This document shows positions 45,278 through 53,598 of a stretch of DNA of 64,000 nt, piece by piece. Both the position numbers and the translations under genes were made by a program. Numbering within the stretch: position 1 is the stretch's first letter; every line of letters begins with the position of its first letter. The notes below the pieces were generated by a model. It had not been told where the DNA came from, did no database searches, and saw nothing but the letters and a program-made list of their open reading frames with translations. Location of the stretch: NCBI RefSeq assembly GCF_000746085.1, contig NZ_KN050805.1, positions 62,001 to 126,000 of the forward strand, in the 5' to 3' direction. This DNA comes from Methylocapsa aurea (lineage in GTDB: Bacteria > Pseudomonadota > Alphaproteobacteria > Rhizobiales > Beijerinckiaceae).

Positions 45278-46638
45278 CGGGCCAACTCGGTGGCGCCGAA
45301 GGCCTCGAAGATCCGCCGCGCCTTGTCGAGCGTTTCTTCATATTCGGCCGCGGGATCGGATGCCGTGACGATTCCCCCGCCGGCCTGCACGACGCAAGCG
45401 CCGCCGCGAAAGCTCGCGGTGCGGATGACGATGTTCAAATCCATCGTTCCATTGAATCCGAGATAGCCGATGGCGCCGCAATAAGGGCCGCGCGCATGGC
45501 CCTCCAGCTCCGAGATGATCTCCATCGCGCGAACCTTCGGCGCGCCGGTAATGGAGCCGCCGGGAAAGGCCGCGGCCAGGACATCGACGGCCCTCTCCCC
45601 CTCGCGCAGACGCCCGACGACAGAGGAGACAAGATGATGGACGGTGGCGAAGGACTCGAGGCCGCAAAGCTGCGGAACCTGCACCGAGCCGGGCAGGCAC
45701 ACTTTCGAAAGATCGTTGCGCAGCAGATCGACGATCATGACATTCTCGGCGCGATCCTTGCGGCTTTCTTTCAGCGCCTGCCCTTGCAGGCTGTCGAGAA
45801 CCCCATCGGCGAAGCGGGGCCGCGTGCCCTTGATCGGCCGCGTCTCGACGCGATCGCCAACGACCTTCAAGAACCGCTCGGGCGAGGCCGAGGCGATGAC
45901 GAAATCGGCGTGGTCGAGATAGGCGGCGAAAGGAGCGGGATTGACCTTGCGCAACCGCCGGTAAAATCCGAAATGATCGAAATCCGGCGGCGCCGCGGCT
46001 TCGAATCGCTGCGACAGATTTGCCTGGAAGATGTCGCCCGCGAGGATGCGCTCGATGACTTCGCTGACCGCGCGCTCATAGCCCTCCCGGGTGAAATTGC
46101 TGGTCCAGCCTTCAAGGGAAAGCTGTCCCATTCCTCGCGAAGCGGCGGGACGCTTGAGCTCCGCTTCGAACCACTGCCCGCGCTCGATCGCGCGGCGCTC
46201 GCGCGCCGCCGGCTCCTTTTCAGGAAGCCCGGTCGAAAGAATCCAAGCGCGGCGCTCGACGCGGTCGAACGCGACGACCACGTCAAAGAGCCCAAGAGAA
46301 AGATCGGGAAAGGCGAGATCGTCCAAAGCGGGCTTTGGCAGCCGCTCCAGACTGCGGCCAAGTTCATAGGAAAACAGCCCCGCCGCTCCGCCCTGAAACG
46401 GCGGCAGGCCAGGCGCGGAAGGCAATTGATGCTCCGCCAGGACGGATTTCAACCGCGAGATCCAGTCGCGATCGGTTTCGCGTCCCTTGACCCGCGCGAA
46501 TGGATCGGCTGCGATAAAACTGTAGCGGCCGAGATTTGGATCGGCCATCGCGCTGTCGAGAAAGGTCAGGAACGGGAGATGGCTGAGCGCATGCGCCGCG
46601 TCGGCTGGATCGCAAGAATTGATTTCGATGACATGCAT
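45274..46638 (-). CDS. pabB: Aminodeoxychorismate synthase component I
   Basis: PabB aminates chorismate to 4-amino-4-deoxychorismate. The 454-residue protein has FSYELGRSLERLPKPA, the chorismate site IIDLLRND-type block (VMIVDLLRNDLSKV), and TRPIKGTRPRF. The lysine of PIKGT is the PabB-specific residue; TrpE has Ala there. FPGGSITGAPKVRAMEII and YCGAIGYLGFNG follow. ATG 46638 (MHVIEINSC) is chosen over an upstream frame with no family sequence; AGGCAGG precedes it. First gene of the minus-strand run, feeding pABA to both H4MPT and folate. Confidence 0.94.
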   Translation of the reverse strand: MHVIEINSCDPADAAHALSHLPFLTFLDSAMADPNLGRYSFIAADPFARVKGRETDRDWISRLKSVLAEHQLPSAPGLPPFQGGAAGLFSYELGRSLERLPKPALDDLAFPDLSLGLFDVVVAFDRVERRAWILSTGLPEKEPAARERRAIERGQWFEAELKRPAASRGMGQLSLEGWTSNFTREGYERAVSEVIERILAGDIFQANLSQRFEAAAPPDFDHFGFYRRLRKVNPAPFAAYLDHADFVIASASPERFLKVVGDRVETRPIKGTRPRFADGVLDSLQGQALKESRKDRAENVMIVDLLRNDLSKVCLPGSVQVPQLCGLESFATVHHLVSSVVGRLREGERAVDVLAAAFPGGSITGAPKVRAMEIISELEGHARGPYCGAIGYLGFNGTMDLNIVIRTASFRGGACVVQAGGGIVTASDPAAEYEETLDKARRIFEAFGATELAR

Positions 46639-46805
46639 TGACCTGCCTCTGAAACGTGATCCAACCTTGTCGAGAACCTCCACGTTCTTTATCGCGTTGC
46701 TTGCGGGACACGGCCTTTGGACCACCGTGACGGACCATTGAATCCCCGCGGGCTGAGCCGGAGCCCCTGCATGTCCAGGATCCGAGGCTTGCTCCCAGCC
46801 CCCGG

Positions 46806-47078
46806 CTAATCTGCGCCCGCTTGCTTGGTTGGCTCGGGCGGTTTGGGAGCGTCCGGCGCCGGCGAGTCCTTCGGCGCTGGCGCGGGAGTCTTTGGCTCCG
46901 CAGGCTTAGGCGGCGCGGCCGGACGAGCCGCCGGCCGTCCCTTGTAGGCGAACCAGCCGCGGGCGCGCCCTTCCAGCGCCAAGGAGCCCGGAGCCGCATT
47001 CAAACGGCGCCTCCCAATAGGAGGCGAGCCGACAGCCGAATCGCTGGCCATGGGCCTATTTACGCACTGATTTTGCAT
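46806..47078 (-). CDS. Small proline/alanine-rich protein, unknown (90 aa)
   Basis: The start ATG 47078 (MQNQCVNRPMASDSAVG) lies seven bases after a strong GGAGGAGA site, which is the main reason for calling the gene. An earlier in-frame start at 47141 has no RBS. A basic middle (SPPIGRRRLNAAPGSLALEG) is followed by a Pro/Ala/Lys-rich tail of about 35 residues (KPAEPKTPAPAPKDSPAPD). No signal peptide or domain is seen. It could be a flexible small protein or a spurious frame in a GC-rich gap. Confidence 0.45.
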   Translation of the reverse strand: MQNQCVNRPMASDSAVGSPPIGRRRLNAAPGSLALEGRARGWFAYKGRPAARPAAPPKPAEPKTPAPAPKDSPAPDAPKPPEPTKQAGAD

Positions 47079-47463
47079 GGACTTCTCCTCCGGTAGTCCT
47101 ATTCGCCGGTAGTCCCATCGAATGAGAACCCAGCTTAACAACGACCGAGCTTCCCGAAAGAACGTCCAAAGCCGTCCGTATGCATATCATTGCCGGTAGC
47201 GTCAACACTCAATATGGCGAGCAAACGCGCGCCGCATAAGGGCGCCCCCGCGAAAAAGTTCACGCATCGCCTTGCACCGATTGGGCCCATACCGTAGCAT
47301 TAGCCTCGATACGGCTTCAAGTCCGCGCGCGGACCGCAAAGCGGGTGAGGCAGGGGATGCCCCAATCCCTGCATCCCCAATTTCAGCCCCAATTTTTTCA
47401 CCCTAATTGCAGCCTCAAGACGCATTCCAAAACCCCAAGAATCGCTGAAAAAACGCCCGGGCG

Positions 47464-47481
47464 TCCCGCAAGAGCTTGCGG
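47464..47481. other. Perfect hairpin upstream of fhcB
   Basis: The inverted repeat CCCGCAAG, loop AG, CTTGCGGG is perfect. It lies 149 bases before the fhcB start and has no T-run. Possible leader structure or operator for the fhc operon; no protein partner can be named. Confidence 0.35.
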
Positions 47482-47629
47482 GCGCAAGCGTTGGAGCCTA
47501 TCAGCACGCAGCTGGAAGTTTGAGTGGCGCGGTTGTCGCGCTTGTCTATGAATGCCCCCGGGACGGTGGGAGCGCCCGCACGAAAAAGCGCGGATGCATG
47601 CCGCGCGAGAAGCTCTGGAGGAATGAGTC

Positions 47630-48721
47630 ATGGTTGAGGCCCGGATAGACGGGAAGTCCGCTTCGATCGAAGCGGCCGCCGAGCGCTCGGCGGAAATTCT
47701 GTCGCGCGCGCGCCTGCCCGTCATTGCCGGCCTTGGGACCGATATTGCCGGCGCCCGCGGCGCAATCTTGCTCGCCGAACGCCTTCGCGGCGCCTATGAT
47801 CACATGCAGTCGGACAAGATTTTCACCAATCTCGACGTCAATCGTCAGGCCGGCCTGATGTGCACGACGCCGAATGAAGCGCGGCATCGCGCCGATGTTC
47901 TGGTTTTCATCGGCAAGGACCTCACCCGGATCTGGCCGCAGCTCGTCGAACGTTTGGCGCCAGGCGAGATCCCAATGTTCGATCTCCCCCACGAACCGAG
48001 GAAGATCGTGTGGATCGCGCCCGGACGCAGCGCGGCGGAGCTCAAGGGAATCGCGGTCGAGACTCTCGACTCGTCTGATCTGCACGCGACGCTCGGAGCC
48101 CTGCGCGCCAGGGTCGCCGACAAGCCCATTACCGCCGCCAAGGGCGCAAAACGCAAAATCGACGAGGTCGCGGAGATCCTCAAGAAAGCGCGCTTTGGCG
48201 TCGCCATCTGGGGCGAGGAGCTTCTCGACCGGCTGGCGATTGAAATGCTCCACGGCCTGATCCTCGATCTCAACAAGTCGACGCGGTTCTCCGGCCTGCC
48301 TCTTGGCGCCGACGCCAACTCGACCGGCGTGACCCAGGCTTCGGGCTGGATGACCGGCGTCCCAATGCGAACCTCCTTCGGCCGCGGCTACCCGGAACAT
48401 GACACATGGCGTTTCGACGCCAATCGGATGATCGAGAGCGGCGAAGCCGACGCCGCTCTGTGGATCTCCGCCTATGGCCAGAAGGCGCCGGATTGGAAAA
48501 AGCAGGTCCCGCTCGTCGCGCTGGTTCCGCCGCAAACGCGTTTTTTCCAGGAGCCGCAGGTTCTGGTGGAAGTCGGCTGTCCCGGAATCGATCATGATGG
48601 GGCGGAGTTTTCGCGGGAGCTGGGAACGATCGTCGCCCGCAAGGCCTCGCATCCGAGCGACGCGCCTTCGGTCGCCGCCATCATCAACCGCATCGCGCAA
48701 CAGATCGGTGGAGACGCCTAA
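47630..48721 (+). CDS. fhcB: Formyltransferase/hydrolase complex subunit B
   Basis: FhcB is related to the catalytic subunit of archaeal formylmethanofuran dehydrogenase but in bacteria plays a structural or carrier-binding role in the Fhc complex. This 363-residue protein has the family blocks RLPVIAGLGTDIAGARGAI, KIFTNLDVNRQAGLMCTTP, RADVLVFIGKDLTRIWPQL, RFSGLPLGADANSTGVTQ and EPQVLVEVGCPGIDHDGA. I see no CXXC iron-sulfur cluster site. ATG 47630 follows GGAGGAA. Its stop codon is immediately followed by the fhcA ATG (TAAATG). Confidence 0.94.
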   Translation: MVEARIDGKSASIEAAAERSAEILSRARLPVIAGLGTDIAGARGAILLAERLRGAYDHMQSDKIFTNLDVNRQAGLMCTTPNEARHRADVLVFIGKDLTRIWPQLVERLAPGEIPMFDLPHEPRKIVWIAPGRSAAELKGIAVETLDSSDLHATLGALRARVADKPITAAKGAKRKIDEVAEILKKARFGVAIWGEELLDRLAIEMLHGLILDLNKSTRFSGLPLGADANSTGVTQASGWMTGVPMRTSFGRGYPEHDTWRFDANRMIESGEADAALWISAYGQKAPDWKKQVPLVALVPPQTRFFQEPQVLVEVGCPGIDHDGAEFSRELGTIVARKASHPSDAPSVAAIINRIAQQIGGDA

Positions 48722-50350
48722 ATGCTGATTCTACTCAAGGGCGGCCGGCTGATCGATCCGCTCAACGCCCGCGACGAAATTGCCGATCTTTGGATCGAGG
48801 ACGGACGCATCGTCGCGCCGCCGCAGGGCCGCCAGCCGGATCAAACGCACGATGTCGCCGGCAAGATCGTCATGGCCGGCGCCATCGACATTCATTCCCA
48901 CATCGCCGGCGGCAATGTGAATACCGCCCGTCTGCTGCTTCCTGAACTGCACCGCACCGCGAGGCCGGGCGAATTGTCGCTCGCCACCGCCAAATGGTCG
49001 ACCTTCGAAACCGGCAATATCTACGCCGCAATGGGCTTCACCACCGTGGTCGAGCCGGCCGTCGCGCCGCATCAGGCGCTCCAGGCGCATCTCGAACTCT
49101 CCGACATTCCGATCATCGACAAGGCGACGCTCACCGTCCTCGGCAATGATGATTTCCTTCTATCCTTGCTGCGCGATGGCGAAGGGCCGGCGGCGATCGC
49201 CGACTATGTCGCGGCGACATTGGCGGCGAGCAATGGCCTCGGCCTCAAATGCATCAACGCCGGCGGCGCGACTGCGTTCAAATATAACGCCCGGACCTTT
49301 GGTCTCGACGATGTCGTGCCCTTCTATGATGTCGCCTCGCGCAAAATCCTCGAAGCCCTGCAGCGGGCGATCCAGGATCTCAAAGTCCCTCATCCGCTGC
49401 ATGTGCATTGCAACAATCTCGGCGTTCCGGGCAATGTCTCGACCGCGATCGCGACGATCGAAGCGGCGCGCGGCCTGCCCTTGCATCTCGCGCATCTGCA
49501 ATTCTACGGTTATGGGGATGAAGGCGACCACGGATTTTCCTCCGCCGCCGCCGCGCTCGCCGCGGCGGTCAACGCCGCGCCCAATGTCAGCGTCGATGTC
49601 GGTCAGGTGATGTTCCAGCAGACGGTCACCATTTCATCCGACGTGCTGCGGCAGTTCAACGGCGTCTCCTCGGCCAAGCCGAGGAAATCCGTGATCTACG
49701 ATGGCGATGCGAACGGCGGCGGCATCGTTCCCTACCTCTATCGCGAGAGCGATTTCGTCAACGCCGTGCAATGGGCTTGCGGGCTGGAATTGTTCCTGCT
49801 GATCAACGACCCTTGGCGGGTTTTCTTCACCACCGATCATCCGAATGGCGCCCCCTTCACCGCCTATCCGGACGTATTCGCGCTGCTTATGAGCCGCGAG
49901 GCGCGGGCGGAGGCGGCGGCGCGGGTGCCGCAGGACGCCCTCGCCCATTCGACGCTGCCCTCCATCGCGCGCGAATATAATCTCAACGAAATTGCGATCA
50001 TGACCCGCGCCGCGCCAGCCAAGCTCTTCGGATTCAAGGATCGCGGCCATCTTGGCGAAGGCGGAATCGCCGATGTCGCGGTCTATTCGCCCGACAAGGA
50101 CATAGCGAAAATGTTCCGCGCCGCGCATCTTGTCTTCAAGGATGGCGATCTCGTCGTGCGCGATGGGCGCGTTGCGCATTATCGCTGGGGCAAGGCGCTC
50201 AAGGTCAATCCCGGCTATGACAAGGCGATCGACCGCCGTCTCGCCGGCTATTACGAACGCCATTTCGGCGTCTCGCACAACATGTTCGCGGTGCCGGAGC
50301 ATATTCTTCCGCATTCTGATCCGTTCCAGGAGGTCGCATGCGCCCAATGA
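48722..50350 (+). CDS. fhcA: Formyltransferase/hydrolase complex subunit A (formyl-methylofuran hydrolase)
   Basis: FhcA is the amidohydrolase-fold subunit that hydrolyses formyl-methylofuran to formate. The 542-residue protein starts MLILLKGGRLIDPLNARDEI. Metal-site blocks are IDIHSHIAGGNVNTARLLL, LHVHCNNLGVPGN, LHLAHLQFYGYGDEGDHGF and TTDHPNGAPFTAYPD. ATG 48722 directly follows the fhcB stop. The 3' end overlaps fhcD by 13 bases, so the four fhc genes are coupled. Confidence 0.97.
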   Translation: MLILLKGGRLIDPLNARDEIADLWIEDGRIVAPPQGRQPDQTHDVAGKIVMAGAIDIHSHIAGGNVNTARLLLPELHRTARPGELSLATAKWSTFETGNIYAAMGFTTVVEPAVAPHQALQAHLELSDIPIIDKATLTVLGNDDFLLSLLRDGEGPAAIADYVAATLAASNGLGLKCINAGGATAFKYNARTFGLDDVVPFYDVASRKILEALQRAIQDLKVPHPLHVHCNNLGVPGNVSTAIATIEAARGLPLHLAHLQFYGYGDEGDHGFSSAAAALAAAVNAAPNVSVDVGQVMFQQTVTISSDVLRQFNGVSSAKPRKSVIYDGDANGGGIVPYLYRESDFVNAVQWACGLELFLLINDPWRVFFTTDHPNGAPFTAYPDVFALLMSREARAEAAARVPQDALAHSTLPSIAREYNLNEIAIMTRAAPAKLFGFKDRGHLGEGGIADVAVYSPDKDIAKMFRAAHLVFKDGDLVVRDGRVAHYRWGKALKVNPGYDKAIDRRLAGYYERHFGVSHNMFAVPEHILPHSDPFQEVACAQ

Positions 50351-51246
50351 TCAGGAACGGCGTCCGGATCGACGATTCGTTCGCCGAAGCTTTCCCCATG
50401 CGCGGCACGGCGATTATCATCACCGGCCCCAATCAACGCTGGGCGAAGCAAGCCGCAACCACCATGACCGGATTCGCCACCTCCGTCATCGGCTGCGGCG
50501 CCGAGGCCGGGATCGATCGCGAATTGCCCAAGAAGAAGACGCCGGACGGGCGCCCCGGGGTTCGGGTTCTGCTCTTTTCCATGTCCAGCGACACATTGCA
50601 GACGCAACTGGTCACCCGCATCGGCCAATGCGTCCTGACCTCTCCGGGCTCGGCCTGCTTCGCCGATCTCGACGGCCCCGACAGATTGTCGATCGGCGAC
50701 AGCATCCGCTATTTCGGCGACGGCTGGCAGGTGTCGAAGAAGTTCGGCGGCCGGCACTTCTGGCGCGTCCCGGTCATGGATGGCGAGTTCCTCTGCGAAG
50801 CGACGGTGGGGCTGACCAAAAATGCGGTTGGCGGCGGCAATCTCCTCCTCATGGGCGCCGATTGGAAGTCGACGATGCGCGCCGCTGAACTCGCCGTGGA
50901 GGCGATGAACGAGGTCGAGGGCGTGATCCTGCCTTTCCCTGGCGGCATCGTGCGTTCGGGCTCCAAGGTCGGCTCCAAATACAAGACCATGATGGCCTCC
51001 ACCAATGACGCCTATTGCCCGACCCTGCGTGGGGCGGTGGCGACGAGCCTCGACGAGGATGTCGGCTGCGTCCTCGAAATCGTCATTGACGGCTTGACCG
51101 AAAAGGCGGTCGCCGACGCCATGCGCGTCGGCATCGCGGCAATCGTCAAGCTTGGGCCAGAGAATGGCGCGTCGCGCATCGGCGCCGGCAATTATGGCGG
51201 CAAGCTCGGCCCCTTCCACTTCCATTTGAAGGATCTCTTGCCGTGA
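50338..51246 (+). CDS. fhcD: Formylmethanofuran--H4MPT formyltransferase (FhcD)
   Basis: FhcD moves the formyl group from formyl-H4MPT to methylofuran. The 302-residue protein shows RIDDSFAEAFPMRGTAIIIT, CGAEAGIDRELPKKKTPDG, TRIGQCVLTSPGSACF and ELAVEAMNEVEGVILPFPG. The start ATG 50338 follows AGGAGG by four to five bases inside the fhcA 3' end. Its stop overlaps the GTG start of fhcC. Confidence 0.96.
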   Translation: MRPMIRNGVRIDDSFAEAFPMRGTAIIITGPNQRWAKQAATTMTGFATSVIGCGAEAGIDRELPKKKTPDGRPGVRVLLFSMSSDTLQTQLVTRIGQCVLTSPGSACFADLDGPDRLSIGDSIRYFGDGWQVSKKFGGRHFWRVPVMDGEFLCEATVGLTKNAVGGGNLLLMGADWKSTMRAAELAVEAMNEVEGVILPFPGGIVRSGSKVGSKYKTMMASTNDAYCPTLRGAVATSLDEDVGCVLEIVIDGLTEKAVADAMRVGIAAIVKLGPENGASRIGAGNYGGKLGPFHFHLKDLLP

Positions 51247-52049
51247 AGCCACTTGTCCTCGCCCTCGAACAAGAGCCCGATCAAAGGCTCGATCTCAGCC
51301 CGCTCTGCCCGCATCTGCTCGAAGGCAAATCGGCCAAGGAAATCGCCGAAATCGAACTGCAGACGACGCGCGAGAAAGTCACGGTCGGCGACCTGTTTCA
51401 TATCCGCGCCGGCAGCGCCCAAACGATCCGGTTCGAGGGCGGCTCGACTCGGCTCGACAATATCGGCTTTGAGATGAAGAGCGGCGAAATTGTCGTCGAA
51501 GGCGATTGCGGCAAATCAGTCGGCCGCAATCTCAGCGGCGGCAATCTGATCGTCGCCGGAGACGCCGGCCCTTTCGCGGGCTCCTGCATGTCCGGCGGTC
51601 GGCTTGAAATCTGGGGCGATGCCGGCGACTTCCTCGGCGCCCCGCTCGAAGGCGAGATGGAGGGAATGAGCGGCGGCTTGCTGATCCTGCGTGGTTCGGC
51701 CGGCGCGCGCGCCGGCGATCGGCTGCGCCGCGGCACGATCCTCATCGAGGGCTCCGCCGGAGATTATCCGGGCAGCCGCATGATCGCCGGAACCCTGATC
51801 CTGCTTGGGGAATGCGGCGTCCTGCCCGGCTACCTGATGCGGCGCGGCACCATTGTCCTGGCCAATCCACCCGCGTTGGCGCCGACTTTCGTCGATTGCG
51901 GCGTCCACTCATTGGCCTTCGCCAGCGTCTTCTCCCGCTTGCTGGAGCCGGAGAGCCGCGCCGCGGCCAAACTCCTGGCCGGTCCGCTCAATCGTTTCGC
52001 CGGAGACATGGCCGCTCTCGGCAAGGGAGAGATTCTCTATCCCGCATGA
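51243..52049 (+). CDS. fhcC: Formyltransferase/hydrolase complex subunit C
   Basis: FhcC (268 aa) belongs to the family of formylmethanofuran dehydrogenase subunit C, with the glycine-rich beta-helix repeats also seen at the C-terminus of glutamate synthase. Repeated units include GDCGKSVGRNLSGGNLIVAG, AGPFAGSCMSGGRLEIWG, GMSGGLLILRGSAGARAGD and GTILIEGSAGDYPGSRMIAG. It starts with GTG 51243 overlapping the fhcD stop (GTGA). folP begins 28 bases after its end. Confidence 0.95.
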   Translation: MKPLVLALEQEPDQRLDLSPLCPHLLEGKSAKEIAEIELQTTREKVTVGDLFHIRAGSAQTIRFEGGSTRLDNIGFEMKSGEIVVEGDCGKSVGRNLSGGNLIVAGDAGPFAGSCMSGGRLEIWGDAGDFLGAPLEGEMEGMSGGLLILRGSAGARAGDRLRRGTILIEGSAGDYPGSRMIAGTLILLGECGVLPGYLMRRGTIVLANPPALAPTFVDCGVHSLAFASVFSRLLEPESRAAAKLLAGPLNRFAGDMAALGKGEILYPA

Positions 52050-52077
52050 CGAACAATTCCCTGGACGCCGCTCCCCT

Positions 52078-52893
52078 ATGATCGAACGCCGCGACCGGTT
52101 CCTCGGACTCCTTGGCGCGCGCTCCGTCATCATGGGCATCTTGAATGTCACGCCGGATTCCTTCTCCGACGGCGGCAAGTTCCAAAGCCTTGACGCCGCC
52201 ATAAGCCAAGCGAAGAAGCTCGCCGCCGACGGGGCCGACATCATCGACGTCGGCGCGGAATCGACGCGCCCGGGACATACGCCAATATCCGAAGACGAGG
52301 AGCTTGCCCGGCTCGAACCCGTTCTTGGCCAATTGACGGCCGGCGTCGACGCGCCCTTTTCGATCGACACCTCCAAGGCCCGCGTCGCGCGCCGCGCCGC
52401 CGAACTTGGCGTCAGCGTCGTCAACGACGTCTGGGGCCTGCAGAAGGACCCCGCCATGGCCGATGTCGTCGCCGAAACCGGCGCCGCCGTGGTGGTCATG
52501 CATAATCGCGACGACGTCGATCCCGATCTCGACATCATCGCGGATATGCGCCGGTTTTTCGATGAGTCGCTGCGTCTTGCCGACAAGGCGGGGATTCCGC
52601 GTCATCGCGTCATGCTCGATCCGGGCATTGGGTTCGGCAAGACCCGGGCCCAGAATCTCGACGCCTTGAGGCGTCTTGCCGGCCTGAAGGACTTCGGCTT
52701 GCCGATCCTCGTCGGCGTCTCGCGCAAATCGCTGTTCGGCGAGCTTCTCTCAGCCTCGGTCGAGACCCGCCTCATCGGCACGCTCGCCGCCAATCTTACC
52801 GCCGCCGCCAAAGGCGCCTCGATATTCCGCGTTCACGATGCGGCGGAACATCTTGCCGCTTTCAAGGTTTTCGATGCCATCGAACGCGCCTGA
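52078..52893 (+). CDS. folP: Dihydropteroate synthase
   Basis: FolP joins pABA to hydroxymethyl-dihydropterin pyrophosphate for folate. The 271-residue protein has the two classic signatures: MGILNVTPDSFSDGGKFQS near residue 19 and GADIIDVGAESTRPGHTPIS. VVNDVWGLQKDPAMADVVAE and LDPGIGFGKT also match. It lies 28 bp after fhcC on the same strand, so a common transcript is likely. The start ATG 52078 has no strong RBS. It overlaps folK by 20 bases. Confidence 0.96.
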   Translation: MIERRDRFLGLLGARSVIMGILNVTPDSFSDGGKFQSLDAAISQAKKLAADGADIIDVGAESTRPGHTPISEDEELARLEPVLGQLTAGVDAPFSIDTSKARVARRAAELGVSVVNDVWGLQKDPAMADVVAETGAAVVVMHNRDDVDPDLDIIADMRRFFDESLRLADKAGIPRHRVMLDPGIGFGKTRAQNLDALRRLAGLKDFGLPILVGVSRKSLFGELLSASVETRLIGTLAANLTAAAKGASIFRVHDAAEHLAAFKVFDAIERA

Positions 52894-53422
52894 CCTCCAG
52901 GGCGCCGGCCCGTTGACGGAAACCGGTCTGGGCCTCGGCAGCAATATCGGCGACAAGCCAGGCAATATTTTGCGGGCGCTCGCCCTGCTTCAGGAACGCG
53001 GCGTCATTCGCGTGACCGCAATTTCATCCATGTACCGCACGCCGCCTTGGGGTTATGTCGATCAGGATTTCTTCGCCAATGCCTGCGCCTTGGGAGAGAC
53101 TCGCCTCGGCCCGCTCGAGCTTCTGGCCGCGACCAATGCCGTCGAACGCGATATGGGCCGCCAGACTTCGGTGCGCTGGGGGCCACGTCTGATCGACATC
53201 GATATTCTCTTCCATGGCGACGCGCCATTCGAAACGGCGCAGTTGAAATTGCCGCACAAAGATCTTTTCGAACGCGCTTTCGTGCTGACTCCCCTGGCCG
53301 AGATCGCGCCTGACCTGCACCTCCTCGGCCGCTCCGTCAAGGAGGCCGCCGCTCGTTTCGCCGAAGAGCCGCTGGAGAAATGGACGCCGGAGGACAACAA
53401 GACGGCGCCATCCGATCCCTGA
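52874..53422 (+). CDS. folK: 2-amino-4-hydroxy-6-hydroxymethyldihydropteridine pyrophosphokinase
   Basis: HPPK activates the pterin for FolP. The 182-residue protein has the conserved LGLGSNIGDKPGNI start, SSMYRTPPWGYVDQDFFANA, and the signature RWGPRLIDIDILFHGD followed by LPHKDLFERAFVLTPLAEI. ATG 52874 gives the family-length N-terminus and overlaps folP. Last gene of the fhc-fol run; FolB, the remaining enzyme of this branch, is supplied by the mfnB-folB fusion on the other strand. Confidence 0.94.
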   Translation: MPSNAPDLQGAGPLTETGLGLGSNIGDKPGNILRALALLQERGVIRVTAISSMYRTPPWGYVDQDFFANACALGETRLGPLELLAATNAVERDMGRQTSVRWGPRLIDIDILFHGDAPFETAQLKLPHKDLFERAFVLTPLAEIAPDLHLLGRSVKEAAARFAEEPLEKWTPEDNKTAPSDP

Positions 53423-53490
53423 TCGGAACAGGCTTCTACTCGCACCCTGCCGTTCGACGGGGATCTTGCTCTTTATCCTTTTAATTTAGC

Positions 53491-53535
53491 ACATAATCTG
53501 ATCCAGAAAGTCCGCAACTTCTTGGGATTATGCTC
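53491..53535. repeat. Dispersed palindrome, C type (copy 2)
   Basis: Starts ACATAATCTGATCCAGAAAG, ends CTTGGGATTATGCTC. About 40 of 45 bases match copy 3, which begins 20 bases downstream. Lies in the gap after folK. Confidence 0.8.
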
Positions 53536-53554
53536 GCTACTCTATCCTGCTGAC

Positions 53555-53598
53555 GCATAATCTGATCCAAAAAGTCTGCAACTTTTTGGGATTATGCT
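53555..53598. repeat. Dispersed palindrome, C type (copy 3)
   Basis: Arms GCATAATCTGATCCAAAAAG and CTTTTTGGGATTATGC. The element abuts the hemH stop codon and may act as a 3' mRNA structure between the convergent folK and hemH genes. Confidence 0.8.

Larger units (their letters stand above)
46639..47629. other. Divergent gap between pabB and fhcB, with one small ORF
   Basis: About 1 kb separates the minus-strand pab/mfn run from the plus-strand fhc operon, and should hold promoters for both. It contains one small minus-strand ORF with a strong RBS (46806-47078, listed separately) and a hairpin at 47464-47481. The remainder, 47079-47463, shows nothing else I can name. Confidence 0.5.
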
